A DNA stretch of 24,930 bases from Corallococcus sp. (GCA_023663205.1 JAMPHX010000010.1:1-24930), one strand, 5' to 3'. Counted from the stretch's first letter, positions 6,926 through 16,044 are shown. The notes: generated by a model not told the origin, from the sequence alone. A program made the numbers and translations.

Positions 6926-7471
6926 TTATGCCTCCTCTACGGTTATGTTGCCATTAGTGTAAACACAAATTTCACTGGCGATTTTAAGTGCTTTTTCGGC
7001 AATTTCACGTGCGGTTAAATTTGTATTTGCCTGCAAAGCCTTTGCCGCAGCAAGAGCATAGTTTCCTCCGCTGCCTATAGCGCAAATACCGTCATCCGGC
7101 TCAATCACATCTCCATTGCCTGAAAGTACAAACATTTCATTTTTATCCGCAACAATCATCATTGCCTCCAATTTGCCGAGCGCTCTGTCGCGACGCCAAA
7201 TTTGAGCAAGTTCAACGGCGCTTCTCATAAGATTACCGCTATATTTTTGCAACATTTCTTCAAATTTTTCCGCAAGCGTAAATGCATCGGAAACAGTGCC
7301 TGCAAAACCGATAACCACCTTGCCGTCGAAAATTCTTCTGACTTTAACCGCACTGCCTTTCATAATTACGTGTTCGCCCTGCGTAACTTGACCGTCACCT
7401 GCAACGGCAATGCTTTTTCCGCGTTTAACCGCACAAATAGTTGTGCCTTTTATTGAATCGGCGTATGCCAT
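6926..7471 (-). CDS. hslV: HslV (ClpQ), peptidase subunit of the HslUV protease
   Basis: This 181-residue N-terminal-nucleophile peptidase forms the double hexameric core of HslUV. The sequence begins MAYADSIKGTTICAVKRG. By alignment with E. coli HslV the nucleophile is Thr10, so a nine-residue propeptide should be removed. GDGQVT, GFAGTVSDA and EPDDGICAIGSGGNYALAA are family signatures. The start is the ATG 6 bases after AAGGAG; a TTG 15 bases upstream overlaps that site and is rejected. Unlike Bacillus ClpQ, which starts with a Ser nucleophile, this looks Thr-type. It lies 11 nt after trmFO, with no xerC/codV between them. Confidence 0.95.
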   Translation of the reverse strand: MAYADSIKGTTICAVKRGKSIAVAGDGQVTQGEHVIMKGSAVKVRRIFDGKVVIGFAGTVSDAFTLAEKFEEMLQKYSGNLMRSAVELAQIWRRDRALGKLEAMMIVADKNEMFVLSGNGDVIEPDDGICAIGSGGNYALAAAKALQANTNLTAREIAEKALKIASEICVYTNGNITVEEA

Positions 7472-7482
7472 ATTTTTCTCCT

Positions 7483-8787
7483 TCAATCTATATTTTCCAG
7501 CAAGTTTTGCATTACGGATAATGCTCTCTCGCTGTATAACGATTTCTTTTTTGATTTATCTTTTATCCTTTCGGGCAATGGTTGCAATATTCCGAAATTA
7601 CTGTTCATCGGCACGTATGTTCCGTATTCCGTTGATACGTGTTTGCATAGCGCTCCCATTATCGTTTTGCAATCGAATTTTATGTTTTCTTCGCCTTTCA
7701 AGCGTCTGTACGCGTTAAGTCCTGCGATAAGACCGCTTGCCGCCGACTCCATATACCCTTCCACTCCCGTCAATTGTCCAGCAAAAAATATATCGGGATT
7801 ACTCTTTAATTGAAAACCGTCATTCAAAAACTTAGGTGCATCTATATATGTATTTCTATGCATGACGCCATACCTTACAAACTCTGCATTTTTAAGTGCA
7901 GGAATCAACGAAAACACTCGTTTTTGTTCGACAAATTTCAAATGTGTTTGAAAGCCTACTAAGTTATACAAAGTACCGTCGGCATTTTCTTTTCGCAATT
8001 GCAAAACCGCATACGGCAGTTCGGTTTGCCTGTCATCACGCAGTCCAATCGGTTTAAGCGGGCCGAAACGTATTGTATCTTCGCCGCGCTTTGCCATAAC
8101 TTCTATGGGCATACATCCTTCAAAGACATTGTTTTCAAACTCCTTGATTTCAACAGTTTCGGCAGTGACCAATGCGCGCCAAAAATCCGTAAACTGCTGT
8201 TTATTCATAGGACAATTGACATAATCAGCACTGCCCTTACCGTATCTGCTTGCAATAAAGGCACTGCCAAAATCAATGCTTTCGCCCGTAACTATCGGCG
8301 CTACCGCGTCAAAGAAATACAAAAACTTTTCGCCGAATATCGATTTAAAGGCAGGAATCAACGATTCGTCCGTAAGCGGTCCTGTTGCCACTATTGCGAC
8401 TTCCCCTTCGGAAGGAACAAATTCCGTAGCGATGCAATCCACAAGTTTAAAGTTATCAAAGGTCTTTAACGCGGCAGTAACTTCTTCCGAAAATTTTATT
8501 CTATCGACGGCAAGCGCACTTCCCGCGGGTACTTTGGTAATTTCCGCAATTTTCAAAACCAAACTGTCAAATAATCGCATTTCCGCTTTTAACAGTCCGG
8601 AAGAACTGCGCACGTCGTCCGATTTGAGCGAATTGGAACAAACTAGTTCGCAAAGCGTATCCAACTTGTGCGCAGGCGACTTTTTTAGTTTCTTCATTTC
8701 GTACATAACAACGTCAACGCCGCGCTTTAATAGTTGATATGCCGCCTCGCAGCCTGCGAGTCCGCCTCCGTATATCTTTGCAACCAT
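7483..8787 (-). CDS. trmFO: TrmFO, folate/FAD-dependent tRNA m5U54 methyltransferase
   Basis: This 434-residue enzyme forms ribothymidine at position 54 of the tRNA T-loop using methylenetetrahydrofolate and FAD. The FAD-binding Rossmann motif GGGLAGCEAA starts at residue 7. Cys50 in ELVCSNSLKSD and Cys225 in EGCMPIEVMA match the two functional cysteines of the Bacillus enzyme. GPLKPIGL and GQLTGVEGYMESAASGL are further family signatures. Its ATG overlaps the topA stop by one base (TAATG), so it depends on coupling; the upstream binding site is weak. Gid/TrmFO next to topA is a classic Bacillota arrangement. Confidence 0.97.
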   Translation of the reverse strand: MVAKIYGGGLAGCEAAYQLLKRGVDVVMYEMKKLKKSPAHKLDTLCELVCSNSLKSDDVRSSSGLLKAEMRLFDSLVLKIAEITKVPAGSALAVDRIKFSEEVTAALKTFDNFKLVDCIATEFVPSEGEVAIVATGPLTDESLIPAFKSIFGEKFLYFFDAVAPIVTGESIDFGSAFIASRYGKGSADYVNCPMNKQQFTDFWRALVTAETVEIKEFENNVFEGCMPIEVMAKRGEDTIRFGPLKPIGLRDDRQTELPYAVLQLRKENADGTLYNLVGFQTHLKFVEQKRVFSLIPALKNAEFVRYGVMHRNTYIDAPKFLNDGFQLKSNPDIFFAGQLTGVEGYMESAASGLIAGLNAYRRLKGEENIKFDCKTIMGALCKHVSTEYGTYVPMNSNFGILQPLPERIKDKSKKKSLYSERALSVMQNLLENID

Positions 8788-11000
8788 TATTCTTCGCTGA
8801 CGTAATCGCAGTCTTTATCGGAACACTTTACACTTTTTATTCCTCTGCTTTCTTTATATACAAGATGTTTTCCGCATTTAGGACACAGTTTGCCTGTCGG
8901 GACATCCCAACTTACAAAATCGCAATCGGGATAGCCTGTACATCCGTAAAATACCGTACCTCTCTTTGAAATACGTTTGACAATGTCTTTACCGCATTTA
9001 GGACACTTTGCTACAACTTCACTTATGCTCTTGGTATTCTTACAATTAGGATAATTGGAGCAAGCCAAGTATTTACCGAATTTTCCTTCACGCTCCAACA
9101 TGACAGAGCCGCATAACTCACACTTTTGGTCTGTTTCCTTAGGCTGTGATTTTTGTGTAAGACTGCGGTGATTTGAGCATGTCGGGTAGTTAGAACATGC
9201 CAAATATTTTCCGTATCTACCGGTCTTGTAAACCATCGGCGCACCGCACAACTCGCAGATTTCATCCGAAGGCTGGTCCGCAACTTTCAAACCGTCTTGT
9301 TTCATTGCTTCGGAAACTTCGTTTAACAGCGGTTTATAAAATTCATCGACCACATTATACCACAAAGCTCCGTCGTCCGCTATGGAATCGAGCCTATTTT
9401 CCATATCTGCGGTAAATTCCACATTAACAATATCCGGAAAATGCTGAGAAAGATACTCCGTAACCGTTTGACCTAACTCCGTAGGAACAAGGTATTTAGC
9501 GTCTTTTTTTACATACTCACGTTTAAGCAATGTTTGCATTACAGTTGCATAGGTGCTCGGACGACCTATGCCGCGTTCTTCCATTGCTTTTATAATAGAG
9601 GCTTCGGAGTACCTTTGCGGCGGTTTTGTAAACTTTTGTTCATTGGTAATTTTAACCAATTTAATTTCTTCGCCTTCGGTCAATTGCGGCATACGAACAT
9701 TATCGTCATCATCCTTATCTTTATCCTTAGTCGAAACCGAAGAATAAATAGCGGTATAACCGTCAAACAGCAATGTTTTTCCGCTTGCAGTGAATCCGTA
9801 ACCGTCACAGTCAATAGTTACGCTTACGCTGTTGTATTGTGCATTGGCTGCTTGACTGGCCAAAAACCTTTGATAAATCAATTTGTAAAGAGAATATTGA
9901 TTCTTTTGCAATTTATCCTTCAATGATTCGGGGGTCAACGACAAATTTATCGGACGTATTGCTTCGTGAGCATCTTGGGCTTGCTTCTTTGTTGCGTAAA
10001 AGTTTGCCTTTTCGGGAAGATACTCTTTACCGTACTTTGACAGAATATACTCTCTTGCCGATTCAACGGCATCTGACGCCACTCTTACAGAATCGGTACG
10101 TATATACGTAATAAGCGCAACATGCCCTAATCCGTCAATATCGAACCCTTCATACAATTGCTGCGCTACTTGCATTGTTGCAGCACTGCTCATATGTAAT
10201 TTATTAACGGCATCTTGCTGTAACGTGCTTGTAGTAAACGGCGGCTGCGGTTTAGAAGATGTTACGGACTTCTTTACGTGTAAAACCTTATACGGCTTGT
10301 CCTTGATATGCGACAATACATCTTTGCATTGTTCTTCACAAGTAATCTTAAATTTTTTTCCACAGTATTCTGTAAGAGTTGCTTTGAATTGAGGCTTCAA
10401 ATTCTTCTTTTCAAGCAATGCGGAAACAACCCAATATTCTTCCGGCTTAAATGCCGTTATTTCTTTCTCCCGTTCGACAATCATTCCGAGAGCCGCAGAT
10501 TGTACACGCCCCGCCGACAGTTTGTTTTGCACTTTTTTGCACAAGACGGGAGATAGGGTATATCCGACAAGTCTATCTAATACACGTCTTGCCTGTTGAG
10601 CATCCACAAGATTCATATTGACATAATCGGGATTTTGAATAGCCTTATTAACCGCCTTTTTGGATATTTCATTAAACATTATTCGGTTTTTTTCATTGGG
10701 ATTCAATTTCAACGCAGTTTGTAAATGCCAAGAAATAGCCTCCCCCTCACGGTCGGGGTCGGTTGCAAGAAATACTTGTTCGGCAGTTTTGACTTTTGCT
10801 TTCAAACGCGCAACCGTATCTCTTTGCTCTGCCGTGCGTATTTCGTAAACAGGTTTGTAATCGTTTTTGATATCAACGCCCATTGTCTTTTCGGGCAAAT
10901 CCATAATGTGCCCTCGCGAAGCGTCTACAATATATCCTTCGCCTAAATACTTGGAGATAGTCTTTGCCTTTGCAGGCGATTCCACTATCACTAACTTCAT
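8787..11000 (-). CDS. topA: DNA topoisomerase I (type IA)
   Basis: This 737-residue enzyme relaxes negative supercoils through a 5'-phosphotyrosine intermediate. The TOPRIM domain starts MKLVIVESPAKAKTI with DPDREG at 91-96. The catalytic tyrosine is Tyr299 in ITYIRTDS. The toroid core runs to about 575. The C-terminus carries four C4 zinc ribbons, at about 582-608, 627-653, 666-693 and 706-731. A DKDKDDDD acidic patch at 426-433 is a surface insertion. The ATG overlaps the dprA stop by 4 nt, with GGAGGAAT just upstream. Start and length agree with the family. Confidence 0.98.
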   Translation of the reverse strand: MKLVIVESPAKAKTISKYLGEGYIVDASRGHIMDLPEKTMGVDIKNDYKPVYEIRTAEQRDTVARLKAKVKTAEQVFLATDPDREGEAISWHLQTALKLNPNEKNRIMFNEISKKAVNKAIQNPDYVNMNLVDAQQARRVLDRLVGYTLSPVLCKKVQNKLSAGRVQSAALGMIVEREKEITAFKPEEYWVVSALLEKKNLKPQFKATLTEYCGKKFKITCEEQCKDVLSHIKDKPYKVLHVKKSVTSSKPQPPFTTSTLQQDAVNKLHMSSAATMQVAQQLYEGFDIDGLGHVALITYIRTDSVRVASDAVESAREYILSKYGKEYLPEKANFYATKKQAQDAHEAIRPINLSLTPESLKDKLQKNQYSLYKLIYQRFLASQAANAQYNSVSVTIDCDGYGFTASGKTLLFDGYTAIYSSVSTKDKDKDDDDNVRMPQLTEGEEIKLVKITNEQKFTKPPQRYSEASIIKAMEERGIGRPSTYATVMQTLLKREYVKKDAKYLVPTELGQTVTEYLSQHFPDIVNVEFTADMENRLDSIADDGALWYNVVDEFYKPLLNEVSEAMKQDGLKVADQPSDEICELCGAPMVYKTGRYGKYLACSNYPTCSNHRSLTQKSQPKETDQKCELCGSVMLEREGKFGKYLACSNYPNCKNTKSISEVVAKCPKCGKDIVKRISKRGTVFYGCTGYPDCDFVSWDVPTGKLCPKCGKHLVYKESRGIKSVKCSDKDCDYVSEE

Positions 11001-12091
11001 TTTATTCCTCCGTTTAATTGATAAAAGTTTCCTGCGCTTTTTGAAATTATACCTCTAAATTGTAAATTTGCCAACAAAATATTGATTTCCGACGGATTCA
11101 ATCCCACCGATGCTACCAATTCGTTGAAATGCTTTTTGCCATTTAACAGGTTATTTACAATTACTCTTTCGTTATTATCCAATTCAACAGTTTCTTCTAC
11201 GGGCATTGCGGATTGAAAATTATAGCAATCCAAAATATCGTTAGGGGAAGTCACCATCGCGCCTTGCATTGAAGATATCAATTTATTGCTTCCCAAATAT
11301 GTATAATCGTATATTTCGCCGGGAACAACAAATACGTCACGTCCCTGCTCCAATGCACAATTTACGGTAGAAAACGTGCCGCTTTTAAGAGGCGCTGCAC
11401 AAACCAACAAACCTTTGCATAAGCCCGCAACAATTCTGTTGCGCTGAGGGAAATGATATGCCAACGGGTCTACGTGCGGGGCATATTCGCTTAACAACAA
11501 ACCTTCGCTTCGTAAAATGCGCTCGGCAAGACCTCGGTTTGCCGCAGGATAAATATTGTCAAATCCGCCGCCTAACACCGCAATGGTCTTGCCTCCGGCG
11601 GTCAATGTCGTTTCATGCGCAATGCTATCCACGCCAAAGGCTAACCCGCTGACTACAGTAAAAACATTTGCAAGCGAAAATGTGAAATTTTCCGTAACGC
11701 GTTTACTGTATGCAGAAGTTTTACGCGTACCTACAACGCCGAAACAAGATGTATTTAGCAATTTGGTATTACCCTTACAAAATAAAGTCAACGGAGGGTC
11801 GGAAATGTTTTTCAACAGATTTGGGTAATCTTCGGAAAAAACGGTTATACATATGACACCCGAATTGGCATATCTGCTTAGCAAAGCCTCTATGAAAAAA
11901 TCATTGACAGTCAAAAGAATTTCAAATTGCTTTTGTCCAATCAATTCGGCAATTTCATTTTTGTGCAATTTGAGTTTATCTTGCAAACCGTTGCTGTCAC
12001 AAAGCAATTCTGCAATAGAATATAATTTTGCTGCCGAAGCACTTAGCAAACTTGATAGCACTATGCATAATTTATCTTTATTATTGTACAT
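10997..12091 (-). CDS. dprA: DprA/Smf, RecA-loading DNA processing protein
   Basis: This 364-residue protein binds incoming single-stranded DNA during transformation and loads RecA. An N-terminal helical region (1-90) leads to the Rossmann domain with GTRKTS at 121-126, SGLAFGVD at 148-155, LGGGFDNIYP and FPQRNRIVAGL. A C-terminal winged helix (about 295-364) ends the protein. The usual KSGSL motif reads KSGTF here. The start lies 3 nt after comM, without a strong ribosome binding site, suggesting coupling. Together with comM it suggests a DNA-uptake or recombination role, but other competence genes are not in view and dprA is widespread in non-competent bacteria. Confidence 0.95.
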   Translation of the reverse strand: MYNNKDKLCIVLSSLLSASAAKLYSIAELLCDSNGLQDKLKLHKNEIAELIGQKQFEILLTVNDFFIEALLSRYANSGVICITVFSEDYPNLLKNISDPPLTLFCKGNTKLLNTSCFGVVGTRKTSAYSKRVTENFTFSLANVFTVVSGLAFGVDSIAHETTLTAGGKTIAVLGGGFDNIYPAANRGLAERILRSEGLLLSEYAPHVDPLAYHFPQRNRIVAGLCKGLLVCAAPLKSGTFSTVNCALEQGRDVFVVPGEIYDYTYLGSNKLISSMQGAMVTSPNDILDCYNFQSAMPVEETVELDNNERVIVNNLLNGKKHFNELVASVGLNPSEINILLANLQFRGIISKSAGNFYQLNGGIK

Positions 12092-12094
12092 CGA

Positions 12095-13621
12095 CTACAC
12101 CATATATTTTTTATCGAGAGACCTATACTGCAACGCCTCCGCAATATGCTTCAATTGAATTTCGTCGCATGAATCCAAATCGGCAATTGTGCGCGCAACT
12201 TTCAAAACTCTGTTATATGCCCGCGCAGACATATTTAATCTTGTAAATGCTTGTTCTAACATATCCGCAGAACTTGCATCCAATTTACAGTATTTGCGAA
12301 TCATTCCGGATGTCATTTGAGAATTGCAAAAAATATCAAAGTCTTTAAACCTTTCGTTTTGGATAGCGCGCGCCTTGTTTATTCGTCGTTTTATACTCGC
12401 CGAATCTTCTGCATAATCTTCGGCTTGAAGGTCATCGTAGGAAATACTGTCTACCTCTACATGTAAATCTATTCTGTCGAGCAACGGTCCTGAAAGTTTG
12501 GATAAGTATCTATGTATTTGCGATGCGGAACATCTGCATTCCTGCGTACTGCTACCGTAATTTCCGCACGGACACGGGTTCATGCTTGCTATAAGCATAA
12601 AATTAGCAGGATAAACAATAGTCGCATTATTTCTCGCCACGGTAATAACTCCGTCCTCCAACGGTTGACGTAAAGTTTCAAGCGTGTGACGCGGATATTC
12701 GGGTAACTCATCCAAGAACAAAACACCATTATGAGCCAAACTTATTTCCCCCGGTTTCGCCTTGGCACCGCCTCCAGTCAATGCGACGATTGTAGATGTA
12801 TGATGCGGAGACCTAAAAGGTCTGCTATATACAAATCCGTTTAGTACACCGGCAATACTGTGAATTTTGGCAATTTGCAATGCCTCATCAAATGTCAAAT
12901 CAGGCATTATAGACGGCACGGATTTTGCAAGCATTGTTTTACCTGCTCCGGGAGGGCCTATCAATAGAATATTATGTCCGCCGGCAACGGCTATTTCCAT
13001 CGCACGTTTGGCAACATATTGTCCCTTAATATACTTCATGTCGTTTTCAATAGCAGGTAATTCGTTGACGCACCATTTGCGAGTTTCAACTTTTAGCACA
13101 CTGTCGTTTTGATTTGTTAAAAATTCGACAGCATCGCGCAAAGTTTTGACTGCATATATATCCATTCCCTCCATATACTCTGCTTCCGTAGCATTTTCAT
13201 ACGGAATTACGGCTTTTTTGCAACCGTTCTGTCTTGCAGATATAAGCATCGGTAATATTCCGTTAATTTTCCTTAATTCTCCGTTCAACGAAAGTTCACC
13301 CAATATGACATAATTACCGTATTCGGGTTTTGCGGGAATCTGTTTACAAGCAACAAGTAAACCCAACGCTATCGGTAAGTCGTAAAAACTCCCCTCCTTG
13401 CGAGTATCTGCGGGAGCAAGATTTATCACTATTGCAGCAACTGGATAAGAATAGCCGCTGTTCTTCAAAGCAGAACGCACTCTTTCCTTTGATTCTTTTA
13501 TTGCGGTATCGGCAAGCCCCACAATATCGTATGTAGGCAAGCCGTTATGGATATCCACTTCGATTTGAACGGGATAACCGTCTATTCCTTTTAACGCAAA
13601 ACTGTTGATTTTTGCAAGCAT
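12095..13621 (-). CDS. comM: ComM/YifB-family Mg-chelatase-like AAA+ ATPase
   Basis: This 508-residue protein belongs to the YifB/ComM family; ComM of Vibrio is a branch-migration helicase that helps integrate transformed DNA. The N-terminal Lon-like (ChlI) domain covers about 1-170 with VGLADTAIKESKERVRSAL. Walker A GPPGAGKT is at 222-229, Walker B is in GVLFLDELPEY, the cysteine-rich NPCPCGNYG loop follows, and LLDRIDLHVEV precedes a C-terminal helical domain. The start is the ATG at 13621, 7 bases after AGAAGG; an in-frame TTG just upstream is unlikely. It is the first gene of the operon running to trxA. Confidence 0.95.
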   Translation of the reverse strand: MLAKINSFALKGIDGYPVQIEVDIHNGLPTYDIVGLADTAIKESKERVRSALKNSGYSYPVAAIVINLAPADTRKEGSFYDLPIALGLLVACKQIPAKPEYGNYVILGELSLNGELRKINGILPMLISARQNGCKKAVIPYENATEAEYMEGMDIYAVKTLRDAVEFLTNQNDSVLKVETRKWCVNELPAIENDMKYIKGQYVAKRAMEIAVAGGHNILLIGPPGAGKTMLAKSVPSIMPDLTFDEALQIAKIHSIAGVLNGFVYSRPFRSPHHTSTIVALTGGGAKAKPGEISLAHNGVLFLDELPEYPRHTLETLRQPLEDGVITVARNNATIVYPANFMLIASMNPCPCGNYGSSTQECRCSASQIHRYLSKLSGPLLDRIDLHVEVDSISYDDLQAEDYAEDSASIKRRINKARAIQNERFKDFDIFCNSQMTSGMIRKYCKLDASSADMLEQAFTRLNMSARAYNRVLKVARTIADLDSCDEIQLKHIAEALQYRSLDKKYMV

Positions 13622-13651
13622 CAATCTACCTTCTAAACTTATTCAGATTAC

Positions 13652-13680
13652 AGTATAATAACAAATTTGAAATATTGCAA
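13652..13680 (-). promoter_or_regulatory. Promoter of the comM-to-trxA operon
   Basis: The -35 box is TTGCAA (13675-13680, 4 of 6) and the -10 box TATACT (13652-13657, 5 of 6), with a 17-base spacer. It lies just downstream of the terminator of the preceding kinase gene and gives a leader of about 25 nt. Confidence 0.68.
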
Positions 13681-13706
13681 TTATTTTATTCAAGTTTAAC
13701 AAACAA

Positions 13707-13737
13707 AATCTCCGATATATTGTTTATATCGGAGATT
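13707..13737 (-). terminator. Intrinsic terminator of the uridine-kinase-family gene
   Basis: A perfect 13-bp stem (AATCTCCGATATA/TATATCGGAGATT) with a 5-base loop is followed on the minus strand by TTTGTTTG. It lies about 20 bases after the stop codon at 13757 and separates the kinase gene from the comM operon. Confidence 0.88.
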
Positions 13738-13756
13738 CCGTAATAAATAATTATAC

Positions 13757-15406
13757 CTAATCATCGACTTCGGCAAAACAACTGCCGCCGATAAATTCCC
13801 TCAGTAAAGAATTACAAGGCACCCATTTGTCATCCATATCCTTGAAATACTTCAAAAACTTTATTAGTCGGTTTGCTGTAATGTAATGCGGACTGTCGGG
13901 TTTTACTTCTTGGAGTGCCGGCAGCGCATATTTTTTCATAACACACAACTCGTAAGTCAAAGCCGAATTGTAAACGTAATTACAACCTTCTTGATACGGG
14001 TAAATCCATTTAAACTCACCGCGGCGCACGGACGACCACATATCCAAGGTTTTTTCGGCAGACGCACCTCTAAACTTTTTATCGCGGACAATTCTGCGAA
14101 GCAAACGGATATCAGTATAACTGATTGGGTTGTGCGAATCCAAATTCATTTGAAATTGCGGCGCAATATATATTTTGTACTTTTGATGTTTGGGGATTGC
14201 GTGCGACAATTTGTCATTCAGCGCATGTATGCCTTCGATAATTATTGGAGTGTTTGCATCGATGTGCATTACTGTTCCCTTGTCGTCTGTTCGCCCTGAA
14301 CCGAATTCATAGTTTGGCAGCATGACGTCTTCTCCGTTTATCAATGCCAACAAATGTTCATTAAACAATGCGACGTCCAACGAATCCAAATGTTCAAAAT
14401 CGGGATTCCCCTCCTCATCCTTGACAATATTGCTTCTGTCTTTATAATACATATCCAACGATATGCGCAACGGATTGATTCCTCTTGACATAAGTTCTAT
14501 GCGTAGTCGATTTGAAAACGTGGTCTTGCCCGAACTCGACGGACCCGCAATACAAATAAGCCTTATGTTTTCTATATCGTCGGCTATTCTTCCGCCCAAT
14601 TCATGCAACATATCGTTATGCAAAGTTTCGTTAATATTTATAAAGTCTACGCACGAAGAATCTGTCACATGTTTATTCAATTTGGCAATGTTTTCGGCAT
14701 CGCACAAGTGCGCCCATTTGTTTGCACGTTTCAATACTTTTGCAAACGTGGGCTCGTCGTTAAATTCAGGGATGACTCCGCCGATTTCGTATCTCGGATA
14801 CTGAACAATGAAGTTGCCGTCATAGCAAAAAACTTTGTATTGCGAAATGTAACCGGTCGACGGCACCATATAGCCGTACATATAGTTTAGATAATTGTCG
14901 CACTTATAAAAGTGACATATCTTTTCGGGACGGTATTGTAAGGTGTTAGCCTTGTTTTGTTGATTTTGAGTTACAAAATAATTATAAGCATCTTCTTTTG
15001 ACATCGATGTCTTTTCAAATGCCAAATCGGCAGTTACCAATCTGTCAAGTTCGTCTTTTAATCGTTTTAGCAGTTTGGCATCCATGGCGACATCTTTATC
15101 TTCAAACGAAACCATAAGCGAACGTGATATTGCGTAACTTATGTTAATTTGTTTTTCCGGAAACAGATTATGGAACGCCATAGCGATTAAATAACGCAAA
15201 CTTGTTTCGTACACCTTTACGGCATCGGCTTCTGCCAAATCAAGCAATTTTACATCAGAATCAAAAGATAATTCATAAGTAAGTTCACGCAGTCTGTTGT
15301 TAACTTTTGCAACTATGTATTTTTTTTCTCTGTCGCAAATCAAATCTTTAATTTGAGTTTTGTTTTTTAATTCAAAAACTTTATCTTCGATTTTTACATT
15401 AAACAT
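13757..15406 (-). CDS. TGS-domain nucleoside (uridine) kinase family protein
   Basis: This 549-residue protein has an N-terminal ubiquitin-like TGS-type segment (about 1-60) and a region resembling the threonyl-tRNA synthetase second additional domain (to about 200). A uridine kinase/phosphoribulokinase-type P-loop kinase domain starts near 280: Walker A GPSSSGKT at 288-295, then ISLDMYYKDR and HLDSLDVALFNEHL. Family members are annotated as nucleoside kinase or uridine kinase, and the substrate is uncertain. The ribosome binding site GGGAGG is 5 bases from the ATG. The gene is monocistronic, with its own promoter and terminator, and sits where Bacillota usually have a continuous translation-to-topA cluster. 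Confidence 0.88.
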   Translation of the reverse strand: MFNVKIEDKVFELKNKTQIKDLICDREKKYIVAKVNNRLRELTYELSFDSDVKLLDLAEADAVKVYETSLRYLIAMAFHNLFPEKQINISYAISRSLMVSFEDKDVAMDAKLLKRLKDELDRLVTADLAFEKTSMSKEDAYNYFVTQNQQNKANTLQYRPEKICHFYKCDNYLNYMYGYMVPSTGYISQYKVFCYDGNFIVQYPRYEIGGVIPEFNDEPTFAKVLKRANKWAHLCDAENIAKLNKHVTDSSCVDFININETLHNDMLHELGGRIADDIENIRLICIAGPSSSGKTTFSNRLRIELMSRGINPLRISLDMYYKDRSNIVKDEEGNPDFEHLDSLDVALFNEHLLALINGEDVMLPNYEFGSGRTDDKGTVMHIDANTPIIIEGIHALNDKLSHAIPKHQKYKIYIAPQFQMNLDSHNPISYTDIRLLRRIVRDKKFRGASAEKTLDMWSSVRRGEFKWIYPYQEGCNYVYNSALTYELCVMKKYALPALQEVKPDSPHYITANRLIKFLKYFKDMDDKWVPCNSLLREFIGGSCFAEVDD

Positions 15407-15495
15407 TTTGCCTCCCTAAATACCAACAACCATCAAACCAAAATATAATTGCGAAATACGGAAATTAGTATTTAAAGTATTTTTTCAGTGCAATT

Positions 15496-15523
15496 ATTAT
15501 ACCCTATATTTTTTCAATGTCAA
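15496..15523 (-). promoter_or_regulatory. Sigma-A promoter of the kinase gene
   Basis: Consensus hexamers TTGACA (15518-15523) and TATAAT (15496-15501) are separated by 16 bases. Transcription should start near 15489, leaving about 80 nt of leader before the ATG. Confidence 0.82.
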
Positions 15524-15670
15524 TATGATTTGAAAAAAAACATATAATTTTACGTAATAAAGTAATCATATTTTAAAATACTGTCGACAAACTCGGGAAA
15601 CTTTATTCAATTTAACTTTGAACTACCTTATCGAAACTCATCTGTTTGCTAAACTCAACGTAATAAGCAA

Positions 15671-15702
15671 ATTCGGTTCCAAACTGATGTTTGGAACCGA
15701 AT
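15671..15702 (-). terminator. Terminator hairpin after rplS
   Basis: A perfect 14-bp stem (ATTCGGTTCCAAAC/GTTTGGAACCGAAT) with a 4-base loop starts 3 bases after the rplS stop codon. The tract that follows on the minus strand (TTGCTTATT) is only moderately U-rich, but stem strength and position make a terminator the best reading. Confidence 0.78.
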
Positions 15703-15705
15703 AGA

Positions 15706-16044
15706 TTAAATACTTTCCTTGATTTTTGCCGCCTTGCCCGTTCTTGAACGCAAATAATAAAGTTTTGCACGACGTACACTACCTTTTCTAATGACGGTAA
15801 TTTTGTCGATTTTGGGACTGTGAAGCGGGAAAGTTCTTTCAACTCCTATGCCCGAAGAAATTCTTCTGACAGTAAAAGTTTCTCTAAGACCGCCATGTTT
15901 ACGTGCAATCACAATACCTTCATATGCCTGAATTCTTTCCTTGTTACCTTCGATAACCTTAAAGAATACTCTCACGGTATCACCGACGTTAAACTCGGCA
16001 ACTTCTCTTAAACTTTCTTGTTCGATACTTCTTATGATATCCAT
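15706..16044 (-). CDS. rplS: Ribosomal protein bL19
   Basis: This 112-residue large-subunit protein sits at the 30S-50S interface. It begins MDIIRSIEQESLREVAEFNVGDTVRV and carries the family hallmark KERIQAYEGIVIARKHGGLRETFTVRRIS, with GVERTFPLHSP and RRAKLYYLRSRTGKAAKIKE near the C-terminus. The start is the ATG at 16044, 9 bases after a perfect AGGAGG; an in-frame TTG upstream overlaps the binding site and is rejected. Usually the gene directly follows trmD in the rpsP-rimM-trmD-rplS operon. Here it lies after rbgA, rnhB and yraN and has its own promoter, leader and terminator. Confidence 0.97.
   Translation of the reverse strand: MDIIRSIEQESLREVAEFNVGDTVRVFFKVIEGNKERIQAYEGIVIARKHGGLRETFTVRRISSGIGVERTFPLHSPKIDKITVIRKGSVRRAKLYYLRSRTGKAAKIKESI

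Larger units (their letters stand above)
15407..15705. other. Gene-free stretch between rplS and the kinase gene
   Basis: This stretch holds the rplS terminator (15671-15702), then about 145 AT-rich bases without a recognisable gene, then the kinase promoter (15496-15523) and its roughly 80-nt leader. The leader contains a weak AAATAC/GTATTT hairpin but no riboswitch I recognise. Confidence 0.7.

Noticed and set aside
9023..9283. Minus-strand 86-codon frame inside topA
   Set aside because: It is an alternative frame across the repeated zinc-ribbon codons of topA; no start signals.
8787..9283. Possible tandem repeat in the topA 3' end
   Set aside because: The repetition comes from the four homologous C4 zinc ribbons, which is normal for type IA topoisomerases.
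15612..15842. Minus-strand frame overlapping the rplS 3' end and its terminator
   Set aside because: It reads through the terminator hairpin and an alternative frame of rplS; no ribosome binding site.
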